The translations under genes and the position numbers were made by a program. A DNA stretch of 64,000 nt from Sphingomonas sp. Leaf22 (GTDB lineage: Bacteria; Pseudomonadota; Alphaproteobacteria; Sphingomonadales; Sphingomonadaceae). The notes under the pieces were generated by a model. That model was given only the letters and a program-made list of their open reading frames with translations. It had not been told where the DNA came from and did no database searches. This document shows positions 54,326-63,857 of this stretch, piece after piece (positions within the stretch are counted from its first letter, which is position 1; each line of letters opens with the position of its first letter). Where the stretch lies: NCBI RefSeq assembly GCF_001421715.1, contig NZ_LMKP01000041.1:388855-452854 (forward strand), in the 5' to 3' direction.

Positions 54326-56982
54326 TTCTTCAACGCCGCCTGCGCCGCCGCCAGCCGGGCGATCGGCACGCGATACGGGCTGGCCGATACGTAATCGAGC
54401 CCGACCGTCTCGCAGAACGCGATCGACGCCGGATCGCCGCCATGTTCGCCACAGATGCCGAGCTTGATGTCGGGCCGGGTCTTGCGCCCGCGCTCGGCGG
54501 CCAATTCGATCAGTTCACCGACACCCTCGACGTCGATCGAGACGAACGGATCGCGCGCGTAAATGCCCTTTTCGACATAGGCCCCCAGGAACCGGCTGGC
54601 ATCGTCGCGGCTGACGCCCAGCGTCGTCTGGGTCAAATCGTTGGTCCCGAACGAGAAGAACTCGCCAGCCTCGGCGATCTCGCCGGCCTTCAGCGCGGCG
54701 CGCGGCAGTTCGATCATCGTGCCGACCAGATATTCGATCGTCCGCCCCTTGTCGGCGAACACCGCCTGCGCCGCCTTGTCGACGACGATCTTCATCAGCT
54801 CCAGCTCGCGCTTGGTGCCGACGAGCGGGATCATGACCTCGGGGATCGGAGCCTCGCCCGACTTCTCGGCGACGATCACCGCCGCTTCGAAGATCGCACG
54901 CGCCTGCATCTCGTAGATTTCAGGGTATGTAACGCCCAGCCGGCAGCCGCGATGACCCAGCATCGGGTTGAATTCGTGCAGCTCGGCGGCACGGCGCTTC
55001 AGCTGCTCGACCTCGATCCCCGCCGCCTGCGCGACTTCGGCGAACTCGGCCTCGGCATGCGGCAGGAATTCATGGAGCGGCGGGTCGAGCAAGCGGATGG
55101 TACAGGGCAGCCCGACCATGACCTCGAAAATCTCGACGAAATCGCTGCGCTGTTCGGGCAGCAACCGCTCCAGCGCCACGCGCCGCCCGGCTTCGTCCTC
55201 GGCAAGGATCATCTGCCGCACGGCGGTGATCCGCGACTGTTCGAAGAACATATGCTCGGTGCGGCACAGCCCGATGCCCTCGGCGCCGAAATCACGCGCG
55301 GTGCGGCAATCGAGCGGGGTTTCGGCGTTGGTCCGGACCTTCAGGCGGCGGACGCCATCGGCCCATTCCATCAACGTGCCGAAATCACCGGCCAGTTCGG
55401 GCTGCACCGTCGCGACGGCTCCGGCCATCACTTCGCCAGTCGCGCCGTCGATGGTGACGATATCGCCCTCGCGAATCTCCCGGCCGGCGACCTTCATCAC
55501 CCCCGCCTTGGCATCGATCGAGATGCTGCCCGCGCCCGACACGCACGGCCGGCCCATGCCGCGCGCCACGACCGCCGCGTGGCTGGTCATGCCGCCGCGC
55601 GCGGTCAGGATGCCCCGCGCCGCGTGCATCCCGTGAATGTCTTCCGGCGAGGTTTCGGTGCGGATCAGGATCACCGCGTCGCCGGCGTTCGAGCGCCGCT
55701 CCGCCGTATCGCTGTCGAACACTGCAAAGCCGCTCGCCGCCCCCGGCGATGCCGGCAGCCCCTTGGTCAGCACGTCGCGCGTGGCATCGGGGTCGAGCGT
55801 CGGGTGGAGCAGTTGGTCGAGCGCCTGTGGATCGACGCGCGCGATCGCTTCCTCGCGCGAAATCAGCCCTTCCTCGGCCATGTCGACCGCGATCTTCAGC
55901 GCCGCCTTGGCGGTGCGCTTGCCCGACCGGGTCTGGAGCATCCACAGCTTGCCCTGCTGCACCGTGAATTCGATGTCCTGCATGTCGCGGTAATGCCGCT
56001 CCAGCTGGTCGAACACCGCCGCCAGTTCGGCGTAAGCCTCGGGCATCGCCTCTTCCATCGACAGCGGCTTGGCGTTCGCCGTCTCGCGCGCGGCCCTGGT
56101 CAGATATTGCGGCGTGCGGATGCCAGCGACGACGTCCTCGCCCTGCGCGTTGATCAGGAATTCGCCATAATAGGCATTCTGCCCGGTCGAGGGGTCGCGG
56201 GTGAAGGCGACGCCGGTCGCCGACGTGTCGCCCATATTGCCGAACACCATCGCCTGCACGTTGACCGCCGTGCCCCAGTCACCCGGAATGTCGTTCAACC
56301 GGCGATACACCTTGGCCCGGTCCGCCTGCCACGATCCGAACACCGCGCCGATCGCGCCCCATAGCTGGTCGTGCACGTCCTGCGGGAACGGCTTGCCCCA
56401 CAGCTCGACGACGATGTCCTTGTACTGCGCGACCAGCGCGCGCCAGTCATCGGCGGTCAGATCGGTGTCGAGATAATAGCCGCGATCTTCCTTCGCGATT
56501 TCCAGCGCCTCCTCGAACCGGCCATGGTCGAGTTCGAGCACGACGTCCGAATACATCTGGATGAAACGGCGATAGCTGTCCCATGCAAAGCGCGCGTCGT
56601 CCGACACACTCGCCAGCCCCTCGACCGTCTGGTCGTTCAGGCCGAGGTTCAGCACCGTGTCCATCATCCCTGGCATCGAAATGCGCGCGCCCGAGCGGAC
56701 CGACACCAGCAACGGATCGGCGGCATCGCCGAACGTCTTGCCGGTAATCCCCTCGATATGGGCGATGCCGGTCTTCACCTCGTCCTGCACGCTTTCGGGA
56801 AAGGTCTGACCTTCCTCATAATAGCGCGTGCACATCGTCGTCGCGATGGTGAAGCCCGGCGGCACCGGCAGCCCGATCGACGCCATTTCGGCAAGGTTCG
56901 CGCCCTTGCCGCCCAGCAACACCTTGTCGCCCGATCCCCCGTCCGAAACCCCGCCGCCGAAGCGATAGACATAATGCGTCAT
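54322..56982 (-). CDS. ppdK: Pyruvate, phosphate dikinase
   Basis: An 886-residue enzyme converting pyruvate, ATP and phosphate to PEP, AMP and PPi (or the reverse). N-terminal ATP-grasp domain: GGKGANLAEMASIGLPVPPGFTI, then VRSGARISMPGMMDTVLNLG. Central phosphohistidine domain: ARGGMTSHAAVVARGMGRPCVSG. C-terminal PEP/pyruvate barrel: GIGLCRTEHMFFE, then PMLGHRGCRLGVTYPE, FSFGTNDLTQTTLG and GICGEHGGDP. All landmarks are intact. It may support gluconeogenesis or PPi-dependent glycolytic flux. The gene starts at ATG 56982, 101 bases from glyS. Confidence 0.97.
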   Translation of the reverse strand: MTHYVYRFGGGVSDGGSGDKVLLGGKGANLAEMASIGLPVPPGFTIATTMCTRYYEEGQTFPESVQDEVKTGIAHIEGITGKTFGDAADPLLVSVRSGARISMPGMMDTVLNLGLNDQTVEGLASVSDDARFAWDSYRRFIQMYSDVVLELDHGRFEEALEIAKEDRGYYLDTDLTADDWRALVAQYKDIVVELWGKPFPQDVHDQLWGAIGAVFGSWQADRAKVYRRLNDIPGDWGTAVNVQAMVFGNMGDTSATGVAFTRDPSTGQNAYYGEFLINAQGEDVVAGIRTPQYLTRAARETANAKPLSMEEAMPEAYAELAAVFDQLERHYRDMQDIEFTVQQGKLWMLQTRSGKRTAKAALKIAVDMAEEGLISREEAIARVDPQALDQLLHPTLDPDATRDVLTKGLPASPGAASGFAVFDSDTAERRSNAGDAVILIRTETSPEDIHGMHAARGILTARGGMTSHAAVVARGMGRPCVSGAGSISIDAKAGVMKVAGREIREGDIVTIDGATGEVMAGAVATVQPELAGDFGTLMEWADGVRRLKVRTNAETPLDCRTARDFGAEGIGLCRTEHMFFEQSRITAVRQMILAEDEAGRRVALERLLPEQRSDFVEIFEVMVGLPCTIRLLDPPLHEFLPHAEAEFAEVAQAAGIEVEQLKRRAAELHEFNPMLGHRGCRLGVTYPEIYEMQARAIFEAAVIVAEKSGEAPIPEVMIPLVGTKRELELMKIVVDKAAQAVFADKGRTIEYLVGTMIELPRAALKAGEIAEAGEFFSFGTNDLTQTTLGVSRDDASRFLGAYVEKGIYARDPFVSIDVEGVGELIELAAERGRKTRPDIKLGICGEHGGDPASIAFCETVGLDYVSASPYRVPIARLAAAQAALKK

Positions 56983-57083
56983 TGCTCGTTCCCCATGCTT
57001 TCCGCGCGGGTAGTCCCGCGGCGGGGTATCTGATTCGATCGGGCCATGCCCGGTGCCCCCGTTAAACGGGTTAAACCGGCAGG

Positions 57084-59315
57084 TCAGCCCTCAATTTTCG
57101 AGAAATCGGCAACCCGGTGTACCGCATCGCGCACCCGGGCCAGCAACGACAGGCGCGCGGTGCGCTTGTGCGGGTCGGCATCGTTGACCGTCACGTCGGT
57201 AAAGAACGCATCGATCGGCGCGCGCAGCGAGGCGAGTGCCGCCATCGCGCCGGCGAAATCCTCGGCCTCGACCGCCTTCTCCGCCTGCGGTTCGGCCGCA
57301 TCGAGCGCGGCGATCAACGCCGCCTCGGCCGGCTCGCGGTCATAGTCGCGCGCTTCCCGTTCCGTCCGCGCCAGTTCGGTGACGACCGGCGCGAAGTCCG
57401 GATCCTCGACCATCGCCAGCGGGTCTTCCTCGCCGGTTTCGGGGATATGCTTGCTCGCGCCCGGCGCTTCCTTCTTCAGGATATTCGCCGCACGCTTGTA
57501 TCCGGCGAGCAGGTTCGTCCCGTCCCCGGTGGTGACGAAGGATTGCAGTGCATGAACGCGCGCGAGCAGGCGGACGAGATCGTCCTCGCCGCCGAGCGCG
57601 AAGACCGCGTCGATCAGGTCATGACGGACGCCCGCTTCGCGCTGCTGGACCTTCAGGCGGTCGGCAAAGAAGTCGAGGACATCCTCATACGCCGTCGCGC
57701 CCGCTGCCGAGGTCGCCTTCGACAACGACACGCGCAAGCCATTGTCGAGCAGCAACGCCAGCACGCCCAATGCCGAGCGCCGCAGCGCGAACGGGTCCTT
57801 CGATCCGCTCGGCTTCAACCCGACGGCAAAGAATTGGACGATGCTGTCCAGCTTGTCCGCCAGCGCCACCGCAACCGTTACCGGCGCGGTCGGAACATCA
57901 TCCCCCTGCCCGACCGGCTTGTAATGATCGCGCACCGCCTCGGCGACTTCGGCCGGTTCGCCCTGGGCAGCGGCGTAATAGCCGCCCATCAGCCCCTGCA
58001 ATTCGGGGAACTCGCCGACCATCCCGGTGACCAGATCGGCCTTGGCGAGCCTTGCGGCGCGCTCGGCCATGTCGGCCAACCGCTCCCTCTCCCCTTCAGG
58101 GGAGAGGGCTGGGGAGAGGGGACTGTCCGCGAACGCAGCATCAGAGGAAGAAGAAGCCCCCTCTCCCAACCCTCTCCCCTGAAGGGGAGAGGGCTTTACG
58201 ACGCCACTCTCGACCAACCACCGCGCGAGCTTCGCGACCCGCTCGACCTTGTCCGCAACCGTGCCGAGCTTCTCATGAAACACGATCTTCTCGAGCTTTG
58301 GCAACTGGTCCTCCAGCCGCGTCTTCAGATCGGTCTCGTAAAAGAATTTCGCATCCGACAGCCGCGCCGCCAGCACCTTGGCATTGCCCGCGACGATCCG
58401 CTCGCCGCCGTCCGCCGCATCGATATTGGCGGTACAGACGAACGCATTCGCCAGCTTGCCCTCGCCATCGCGGCACACGAAATATTTCTGGTTCACCCGC
58501 GCGGTCAGCTGGATCACCTCCGGCGGCACGGCCAGGAACGCTTCGTCGAAACGCCCGATCAACGGCACCGGCCATTCGGTAAGGCCGGCATTCTCCGCCA
58601 GCAGCCCTTCGTCCTCGACCAGCTTCAGTCCGGCACCCTGCGCCGCCATCTTGGCCCCGACCGCGATGATCGCGGCGCGTTCGTCCTGATCGACGATCAC
58701 ATGGCACGCGCGCAGCTTCTCGACATAGTCCGCCGCCGAGCCGATCGTGATCGCGCCGGGGTGATGGAAACGATGCCCCAGCGTCACCGCGCCGCTGGTC
58801 ACGCCCGCGACCTCGCACGGCACGACCTCGCTGCCGAACAGCGCGACGATGCCCTGCAACGGCCGTACCCAGCGTGGGGACTCCGGGCTAAGCGACACCG
58901 CGCCCCAGCGCATCGATTTGGGCCACGGGAAGGCGCGCACGATCGCCGGGATCGCGGCGGCCAGCACCTGCGCCGTCTCCCGCCCCGGTACTTCGGTCAC
59001 GGCGAAGAACACGCCGTCGCGCTCGGTCAGCGCCTCGCGCGTCAGCCCGGTCTTGCGCAGAAACCCTTCCAGCGCCTGTGGCGGGGCCGACGCGCGCGGC
59101 CCCTTCACCTCTTCGCGCACCGGCTCGGTCCGCTCGGGCAGGTCGTGCGCGATCAGCACCAGCCGGCGCGGCGTCGCATAGGTCGTGATCCGCCCCGCCG
59201 CGATGCCGGCCTTCGCCAGTTCACCGACGAACAGCCTGGACAAATCCTCGCGGGCCTTGGCCTGCATCCGTGCCGGAATCTCTTCCGACCGCAGTTCGAG
59301 CAGGAAATCGGTCAT
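57084..59315 (-). CDS. glyS: Glycyl-tRNA synthetase beta subunit with repeat-derived insertion
   Basis: A 743-residue beta subunit of the alpha2beta2 GlyRS. Family landmarks: [16 protein letters not shown] at the N-terminus, [24 protein letters not shown]..., [16 protein letters not shown], then [16 protein letters not shown] and the C-terminal tRNA-binding helical part. Residues about 373-412 read [18 protein letters not shown], then [15 protein letters not shown]; this is the translation of a palindromic genomic repeat lying exactly in frame (see separate repeat entry). The insertion falls in a variable loop just before [15 protein letters not shown], so function is probably kept. ATG 59315 overlaps glyQ by four bases. 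Confidence 0.95.
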   Translation of the reverse strand: MTDFLLELRSEEIPARMQAKAREDLSRLFVGELAKAGIAAGRITTYATPRRLVLIAHDLPERTEPVREEVKGPRASAPPQALEGFLRKTGLTREALTERDGVFFAVTEVPGRETAQVLAAAIPAIVRAFPWPKSMRWGAVSLSPESPRWVRPLQGIVALFGSEVVPCEVAGVTSGAVTLGHRFHHPGAITIGSAADYVEKLRACHVIVDQDERAAIIAVGAKMAAQGAGLKLVEDEGLLAENAGLTEWPVPLIGRFDEAFLAVPPEVIQLTARVNQKYFVCRDGEGKLANAFVCTANIDAADGGERIVAGNAKVLAARLSDAKFFYETDLKTRLEDQLPKLEKIVFHEKLGTVADKVERVAKLARWLVESGVVKPSPLQGRGLGEGASSSSDAAFADSPLSPALSPEGERERLADMAERAARLAKADLVTGMVGEFPELQGLMGGYYAAAQGEPAEVAEAVRDHYKPVGQGDDVPTAPVTVAVALADKLDSIVQFFAVGLKPSGSKDPFALRRSALGVLALLLDNGLRVSLSKATSAAGATAYEDVLDFFADRLKVQQREAGVRHDLIDAVFALGGEDDLVRLLARVHALQSFVTTGDGTNLLAGYKRAANILKKEAPGASKHIPETGEEDPLAMVEDPDFAPVVTELARTEREARDYDREPAEAALIAALDAAEPQAEKAVEAEDFAGAMAALASLRAPIDAFFTDVTVNDADPHKRTARLSLLARVRDAVHRVADFSKIEG
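58085..58193. repeat. Palindromic repeat inserted in frame in glyS
   Basis: Two complementary arms (58085-58121 and 58157-58193) rich in CCCTCTCCCC/GGGGAGAGGG flank a 35-bp centre. Each arm is itself a small palindrome around TTCAGGGG. The element sits wholly in the glyS reading frame without stops. Confidence 0.85.
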
Positions 59316-60205
59316 GCCACCCACCCCGGAAACTTCGCCTGCCATGTCGGCGTCTGCGTCTCGATAAATTTCGCGCACGATGCCTTCGCCAGATCGCGCA
59401 CCCGCCCGATATAGGCCTGCCGCTCCGCGACCGAGATCACCCCGCGCGCATTCAGCAGGTTGAACAAATGGCTCGCCTCGATCGCCTGTTCATAGGCCGC
59501 GATCGGCACGTCGTTGGCCAGCGCATTCTCGCACTCGGCCGCCGCCTTTTTGAACAGGTCGAACAGCCCGTCGGTATCGGCGACCTCGAAATTCCATTTC
59601 GACATCTGCTTCTCGTTTTCGAGAAACACGTCGCCATAGGTCACGCCCGCGTCGTTGAACGCGAGGTCGTACACGCTGTCCTTGTCCTGGATATACATGG
59701 CCAGCCGCTCCAGCCCATAGGTCAGCTCGCCCGCGACCGGCTTGCAATCGAACCCGCCCATCTGCTGGAAATAGGTGAACTGGGTGACTTCCATCCCGTC
59801 GCACCACACTTCCCAGCCAAGGCCCCACGCGCCCAGCGTCGGCGATTCCCAGTCATCCTCGACGAAGCGGATGTCATGCTGGGTAAAGTCGATCCCGATC
59901 GCGGCCAGCGACCCCAGATACAGTTCCTGCAAATCAGGCGGCGAGGGCTTCAGGATCACCTGATACTGGTAATAATGCTGCAACCGGTTCGGGTTCTCGC
60001 CATAGCGCCCGTCGGTCGGCCGGCGCGAAGGCTGGACGAACGCCGCATTCCACGGCTCCGGCCCCAGCGCGCGCAGCGTGGTCGCCGGGTGGAACGTCCC
60101 CGCCCCCATCCGCATGTCATAGGGTTGCAGGATGACGCAGCCCCGATCGCTCCAATAGTCATGGAGCGTCAGGATCATTTTCTGGAAGCTGAGCGGGGCG
60201 GACAT
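59312..60205 (-). CDS. glyQ: Glycyl-tRNA synthetase alpha subunit
   Basis: The 297-residue catalytic subunit of bacterial-type GlyRS. Motifs are near-invariant: [103 protein letters not shown] and [10 protein letters not shown]. The stop overlaps the glyS start by four bases. The upstream gap (60206-60390) also carries the promoter region of the divergent membrane-protein operon. Confidence 0.98.
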   Translation of the reverse strand: MSAPLSFQKMILTLHDYWSDRGCVILQPYDMRMGAGTFHPATTLRALGPEPWNAAFVQPSRRPTDGRYGENPNRLQHYYQYQVILKPSPPDLQELYLGSLAAIGIDFTQHDIRFVEDDWESPTLGAWGLGWEVWCDGMEVTQFTYFQQMGGFDCKPVAGELTYGLERLAMYIQDKDSVYDLAFNDAGVTYGDVFLENEKQMSKWNFEVADTDGLFDLFKKAAAECENALANDVPIAAYEQAIEASHLFNLLNARGVISVAERQAYIGRVRDLAKASCAKFIETQTPTWQAKFPGWVA

Positions 60206-60273
60206 GGTTTCGCCTATTGATGCAAGAGCCTGTGCGCCTAGCCGGATCGTCGCGCGCCGGTCAAGCAGACGCC

Positions 60274-60303
60274 ATGTAAGGTAGAGACGATATTATGTAA
60301 GGT
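60274..60303. promoter_or_regulatory. Two ATGTAAGGT direct repeats 21 bp apart
   Basis: ATGTAAGGT occurs at 60274-60282 and 60295-60303, exactly two helical turns apart, ending five bases before the -35 box of the following operon. This layout suits cooperative binding of a regulator, perhaps the XRE protein encoded in the operon. Function is inferred. Confidence 0.5.
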
Positions 60304-60307
60304 TGTA

Positions 60308-60338
60308 TTGACACAAAGTCCGAATCGCTCGATATATA
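60308..60338 (+). promoter_or_regulatory. Putative sigma-70 promoter of the XRE/membrane-protein operon
   Basis: A perfect TTGACA (60308-60313) is followed by CGATAT/TATATA in 60330-60338, giving spacing between 16 and 19 bases depending on the -10 chosen. The stretch is clearly more AT-rich than its surroundings. Confidence 0.55.
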
Positions 60339-60390
60339 GTCAGGTAAACACGACATATTGTCGTTCGATGCTGACAAGGGGATACGCAAC

Positions 60391-60582
60391 ATGGCCGCTC
60401 CGAAACCCGAACCGCGCCGCCACAGCCTGTTCGCCATCGGCCTGTTCGTACTGGTCGTGTTTCAGGGGGTGAAGGTCGATCTGCCCGATGTGGTCACCCT
60501 GCCGATTGCCGTCGACACGACACAGGGCATCGCCTTCGCCGCCCACCTGGGCGATGCCGCCATCTCGTTGACATGGCGCTGA
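60391..60582 (+). CDS. Small single-helix membrane protein, 63 aa
   Basis: The first gene of the operon: a basic N-terminus, one hydrophobic helix (SLFAIGLFVLVVFQGVKV) and a C-terminus LPIAVDTTQGIAFAAHLGDAAISLTW. ATG 60391 has AAGGGG upstream. No family is recognised. The neighbour membrane protein starts 42 bases later. Confidence 0.65.
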   Translation: MAAPKPEPRRHSLFAIGLFVLVVFQGVKVDLPDVVTLPIAVDTTQGIAFAAHLGDAAISLTWR

Positions 60583-60623
60583 AGCGACCTGCTTCCCGTT
60601 CCTCTTCCACAAGGCAATTCTCC

Positions 60624-61043
60624 ATGTCCGATCCACAATCGGGCGAACGTCGCGCCGCCGTCCGTCAGCGCGTGCGCGGTCTATGGATCGCGGGTATCGC
60701 GACCTTCCTCATGGCTTCTCCGTTCCTGCTCAGTGTCGCTGCGCGCTATTACTACAAGAACGGTGGAGCGATGCCCGCCGGCCGTTTCCCACTGTGGATA
60801 CCCGTTACCTACTGGACTATCGTGGTGGTCGCGGGCCTGATCGGCGTCGCACATCTCTATCGCACCAGCGACGAATTCGAGCGCCGTCGCCTGATCGACG
60901 GGTTTGCGGTCAGCGGTCTGTTGCTCGGTCTATGCGTTCCACCGATCTTCTTTCTCGGCTACCAGTTCGGCGTGATGTACGTGTGGATCATCGCCTTTCT
61001 GGCCGGGCTGGTCGCCTTTGCCCGGCCGCGTGTCGCGCGGTGA
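60624..61043 (+). CDS. Four-helix membrane protein, 139 aa
   Basis: Four hydrophobic segments are visible (GLWIAGIATFLMASPFLLSV, then FPLWIPVTYWTIVVVAGLIGV, then FAVSGLLLGLCVPPIFFLGY, then VMYVWIIAFLAGLVAFA) with a charged HLYRTSDEFERRRLID loop between helices two and three. The same loop pattern recurs in the 145-residue protein two genes on (RAADEVERGQIN), so the two are likely paralogues. Function is unknown. AAGG lies upstream of ATG 60624. The stop overlaps the XRE gene start. Confidence 0.7.
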   Translation: MSDPQSGERRAAVRQRVRGLWIAGIATFLMASPFLLSVAARYYYKNGGAMPAGRFPLWIPVTYWTIVVVAGLIGVAHLYRTSDEFERRRLIDGFAVSGLLLGLCVPPIFFLGYQFGVMYVWIIAFLAGLVAFARPRVAR

Positions 61044-61240
61044 AGAATCGGCTCAAGATCCTGCGGGCCGAACGGGACTGGAGTCAGGCCGAACTGGCCG
61101 GGCGGCTCGACGTGTCGCGGCAAGCGGTGAACGCGATCGAGACCGGCAAGCACGATCCGTCGCTCCCGCTCGCCTTTCGCATGAGCCGGTTATTCGCGCT
61201 GCCGATCGAACAGATTTTCGAGGATGACGTCGATGATTGA
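61040..61240 (+). CDS. XRE-type HTH regulator, 66 aa
   Basis: A compact helix-turn-helix protein: KNRLKILRAERDWSQAELAGRLDVSRQAVNAIETGKHDPSLPLAFRMSRLFALPIEQIFEDD, typical of the small XRE regulators encoded with two membrane proteins. GTG 61040 overlaps the upstream stop (GTGA). It is probably an autoregulator of this operon through the direct repeats at 60274-60303. Confidence 0.88.
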   Translation: MKNRLKILRAERDWSQAELAGRLDVSRQAVNAIETGKHDPSLPLAFRMSRLFALPIEQIFEDDVDD

Positions 61241-61670
61241 GAATTGGGGGGCCGCACGCGAACGGCAACGTCGGCGGCGGCGTTGGAAATGGGTTGCGCT
61301 GGTGATCGTCGCAGCGATCGCAGCACCGATCGTCGCCGCCTTCGTACTTGGTATCGTCGACGGCTATACCGGCCGCGGGGTTGTCGGGCCGGGGCCAGAC
61401 CGACGCCCGCATATCGGCTATATCGGTATGGCGCTGGCCGTCATGGTCGCTATCGCCGTCCAGTATCGCCTGTGGCGCGCCGCCGACGAAGTGGAACGCG
61501 GGCAGATCAACATCGCTCTGGCGCTGGCCGGCGTGGTCGCCTTGTCCACCCTGCCGATCCTGTCCCTCGCGGCCGCACCGCTGGCGCTCGACAATCCGGC
61601 CATGCTCGGCTGGAGCCTTGCCACCGCAACGCTGATCGGAACGCGCATCGTCCAGCGACTGCGCGGATGA
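61233..61670 (+). CDS. Four-helix membrane protein, 145 aa
   Basis: It begins with a strongly basic segment (RERQRRRRRWKW) and then four helices (VALVIVAAIAAPIVAAFVLGI, then IGYIGMALAVMVAIAVQYRLW, then IALALAGVVALSTLPILSL, then GWSLATATLIGTRIV). The RLWRAADEVERGQIN loop resembles the EFERRRLID loop of the other membrane protein in the operon. ATG 61233 has GAGG upstream and overlaps the XRE stop. Function is unknown; membrane/XRE pairs of this kind may be signalling or toxin-like modules. Confidence 0.7.
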   Translation: MIENWGAARERQRRRRRWKWVALVIVAAIAAPIVAAFVLGIVDGYTGRGVVGPGPDRRPHIGYIGMALAVMVAIAVQYRLWRAADEVERGQINIALALAGVVALSTLPILSLAAAPLALDNPAMLGWSLATATLIGTRIVQRLRG

Positions 61671-62524
61671 TCGCGCGGGTCGTCGCAGCGCTGCTCGGCT
61701 GGCTGACGCTCGCCAGCCCGATCGCGGCGCCGACGGCGCTCGCCCCGGCGCTGTGGGTCGCGCACGATGGCGATACGACGATCTGGCTGTTCGGCACGGT
61801 GCATCTGGTGCGCGCCGGCACGCCGTGGCTGACCGGTCCGGTAGCGCGGGCCGTTGCCGACAGCGACGTGCTGACCCTCGAAATCGCGCCGACCACCCCC
61901 GACTCGATGGCGCGGGCGCTGGTGAAGGTCGCGCCGGTCCGCCCCGCGCCGCTGCCGCCCGAACTCGACCGGCGGCTACGCAAGCGCGCGCACGACCTCG
62001 GCTTTCCGGCGCAGGCGTTCGACGCGACCGACCCGTGGTTCGCCGCCACCACGCTTGCCGCCCAGCCGCTCGCCCGCGCCGGCTACAGCCCTGCCCCTGC
62101 CCCCGAAACGCTGCTGGCACGGCTCGCCGATCGCAGCGGCACGACGATCGAACCGCTCGAAACGCTGGACGGCCAGCTCGGCATCTTCGCCGCCCTGCCC
62201 CGGCCGGCACAGCGCACGATGCTCGCGCGCGTGCTCGACGATCCCGATCCGGTGCCGGCGATGGACCGCATCGTCGCGACCTGGGGCAAGGGTGATGTCG
62301 CCACGCTCGGCCGCCTGCTGGCGAGCGACATGGACGAAGCGGGTCCAGCGGTCCGCGCTGCACTGCTCGACCGGCGCAATGCGGCATGGGCGCGGACGAT
62401 CGCCGGGTGGATGCGGCAGGGCGGTAAGCGATTCGTCGCCGTCGGCGCGGGGCATCTGATCGGGCCGGGCAGCGTGCAGGCACGGTTGCGGGCGATGGGC
62501 GTGGAGGTAAGGCGGATGCAGTAG
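61667..62524 (+). CDS. TraB/GumN-family protein, secreted
   Basis: A 285-residue protein with an N-terminal signal peptide (ARVVAALLGWLTLASPIAAPTALA) and the family motif TTIWLFGTVHLVRAGTPWL. The Gly-x-x-His residues of FGTVHL are matched by GKRFVAVGAGHLIGPGSV near the end, as in the metal-dependent Tiki/TraB-like peptidase fold. Substrates are unknown. ATG 61667 overlaps the preceding membrane protein by four bases. It closes the operon. Confidence 0.87.
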   Translation: MIARVVAALLGWLTLASPIAAPTALAPALWVAHDGDTTIWLFGTVHLVRAGTPWLTGPVARAVADSDVLTLEIAPTTPDSMARALVKVAPVRPAPLPPELDRRLRKRAHDLGFPAQAFDATDPWFAATTLAAQPLARAGYSPAPAPETLLARLADRSGTTIEPLETLDGQLGIFAALPRPAQRTMLARVLDDPDPVPAMDRIVATWGKGDVATLGRLLASDMDEAGPAVRAALLDRRNAAWARTIAGWMRQGGKRFVAVGAGHLIGPGSVQARLRAMGVEVRRMQ

Positions 62525-62554
62525 CCCTGCCCCCTGCCCCCGCTTATCCCGTTC

Positions 62555-62665
62555 GGTTCGAGCAGCTTCGAGCGAAGTCGAGAAGCGTCCGTCGAGAACG
62601 ATCCGCTTTGGGCAACCCCTTCTCGACTACGGTTCTCGACAAGCCCGAACCTCCGCTCGAAACAA
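62555..62665. repeat. TTCGAGC/TCGAGAAG repeat fragment
   Basis: GTTCGGTTCGAGCAGCTTCG, then AGTCGAGAAGCG, and further GGTTCTCGACAAGC and GAACCTCC parts, related to the cluster at 40935-41240. It lies in the 327-bp gap between the TraB-like gene and rplY, where no gene is seen. Confidence 0.65.
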
Positions 62666-62851
62666 ACGGGGGTGGGAGAAGAGGTGAAGGCGGGAAGCAG
62701 ATGGACGGCGTGAAGCAAGCGAACGGGGGATAGCCCCCCCCAACCTTGCCTTTCCCCGCGAACTCCCCTATGCGCCCGCGCTTGTTCGTGCCGGGGTCAT
62801 CCCTGGAGGCCCGGCCGCGCAAGACCTATAAACCAAGCATTCAAGGAAGAC

Positions 62852-63526
62852 ATGATGAGCGACACGCTGCACCTGTCGGCCGAGACGCGCGATCGGGCAG
62901 GCAAGGGAGCCTCCCGTGCCCTGCGTCGCGATGGCCGCGTCCCCGCCGTGATCTATGGCAACAAGCAGGACCCGCAGGGGATTCACCTGAACGCCCGTGA
63001 ACTGATGAAGCAGCTCATGACCGGCCACTTCATGAACTCGGTCATCATGGTCGATGTCGGTGGTACGAAGGTGCGCACGCTGGCCAAGGACGTCGCGTTC
63101 GACGTCGTCAGCGACCAGCCGATCCATGTCGATTTCCTGCGCATTTCGAAGAATGCGAGCGTGACCGTCTCCGTGCCGGTGACCTTCGTCAACGAAGACG
63201 ACGCACCCGGCATCAAGCGGGACGGCGGCGTTCTGAACGTCGTGGCGCACGAGATCGAACTGACCGTCGAAGCGTCGAACATCCCGACCGAGATCGTCGT
63301 CGACCTGACCGGCCGCGAAGTCGGCGATTCGATCCATCTGTCGGACGTGACGCTGCCGAACGGCGCCGAAGCGACTGCCGGTGACGACACCGTCACCGTC
63401 GCGACCATCACCCAGCCGACCACGCTGACCGCCGAGGACGAGGCGCTCGACGCCGAAGTCGCCGAAGCGCAGTCGGCCGAAGCCGCTGCCGAAGAAGCCG
63501 AAGGCGAGGACAAGGCCGAGGGCTGA
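62852..63526 (+). CDS. rplY: 50S ribosomal protein L25 (CTC type)
   Basis: A 224-residue ribosomal protein binding 5S rRNA. The N-terminal L25 domain shows [26 protein letters not shown]. The C-terminal CTC/TL5 beta domain reads [39 protein letters not shown], then [35 protein letters not shown]. It ends in an acidic Ala/Glu-rich tail of about 30 residues. AAGGAAG precedes ATG 62852; the second ATG is as good. A clear terminator follows, then pth, the common gene order. Confidence 0.96.
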   Translation: MMSDTLHLSAETRDRAGKGASRALRRDGRVPAVIYGNKQDPQGIHLNARELMKQLMTGHFMNSVIMVDVGGTKVRTLAKDVAFDVVSDQPIHVDFLRISKNASVTVSVPVTFVNEDDAPGIKRDGGVLNVVAHEIELTVEASNIPTEIVVDLTGREVGDSIHLSDVTLPNGAEATAGDDTVTVATITQPTTLTAEDEALDAEVAEAQSAEAAAEEAEGEDKAEG

Positions 63527-63551
63527 TCCGCCCCGCCTTTCCGGCGCTACG

Positions 63552-63585
63552 AAGGAGCGGGATGGCCGAGGTCGTCCCGCTCCTT
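63552..63585 (+). terminator. Intrinsic terminator after rplY
   Basis: AAGGAGCGGGA and TCCCGCTCCTT form an 11-bp stem around a 12-base loop, followed by T-rich TGCGTTT. It is 25 bases after the rplY stop. Confidence 0.8.
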
Positions 63586-63602
63586 TGCGTTTCGAAGCAC
63601 CA

Positions 63603-63700
63603 CGTCATCCCGGCGCAGGCCGGGATCCATTGTGTCGGATGCTGGCGATGGAGCGGTAACGGGGCCATGTCCATGGATCCCGGCCTCCGCCGGGATGACG
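63603..63700. repeat. REP-type inverted pair
   Basis: CGTCATCCCGGCGCAGGCCGGG and the opposed ATCCCGGCCTCCGCCGGGATGACG flank a 50-bp centre. The remainder of the gap to pth (63701-63857) shows a CCCGGATC/GATCCGGG fragment and no gene. Confidence 0.8.
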
Positions 63701-63857
63701 GACGTCGTGGAGGACGATCCTCGCCCCCCCCCAACCGTCACCCCGGACCCGATCCGGGGTCCCGCTTCTTCTTCCGCCGGAACCAAGCGCTCCCACCCGT
63801 GACCAACGCCCCCACACCCGCTACAGCCACCCGCCAGCCACCCCGAAGGACCCCTCG

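Noticed and set aside
57117..59414. 765-codon plus-strand open frame
   Set aside because: It mirrors glyS on the opposite strand; long shadow frames are expected at this GC content.
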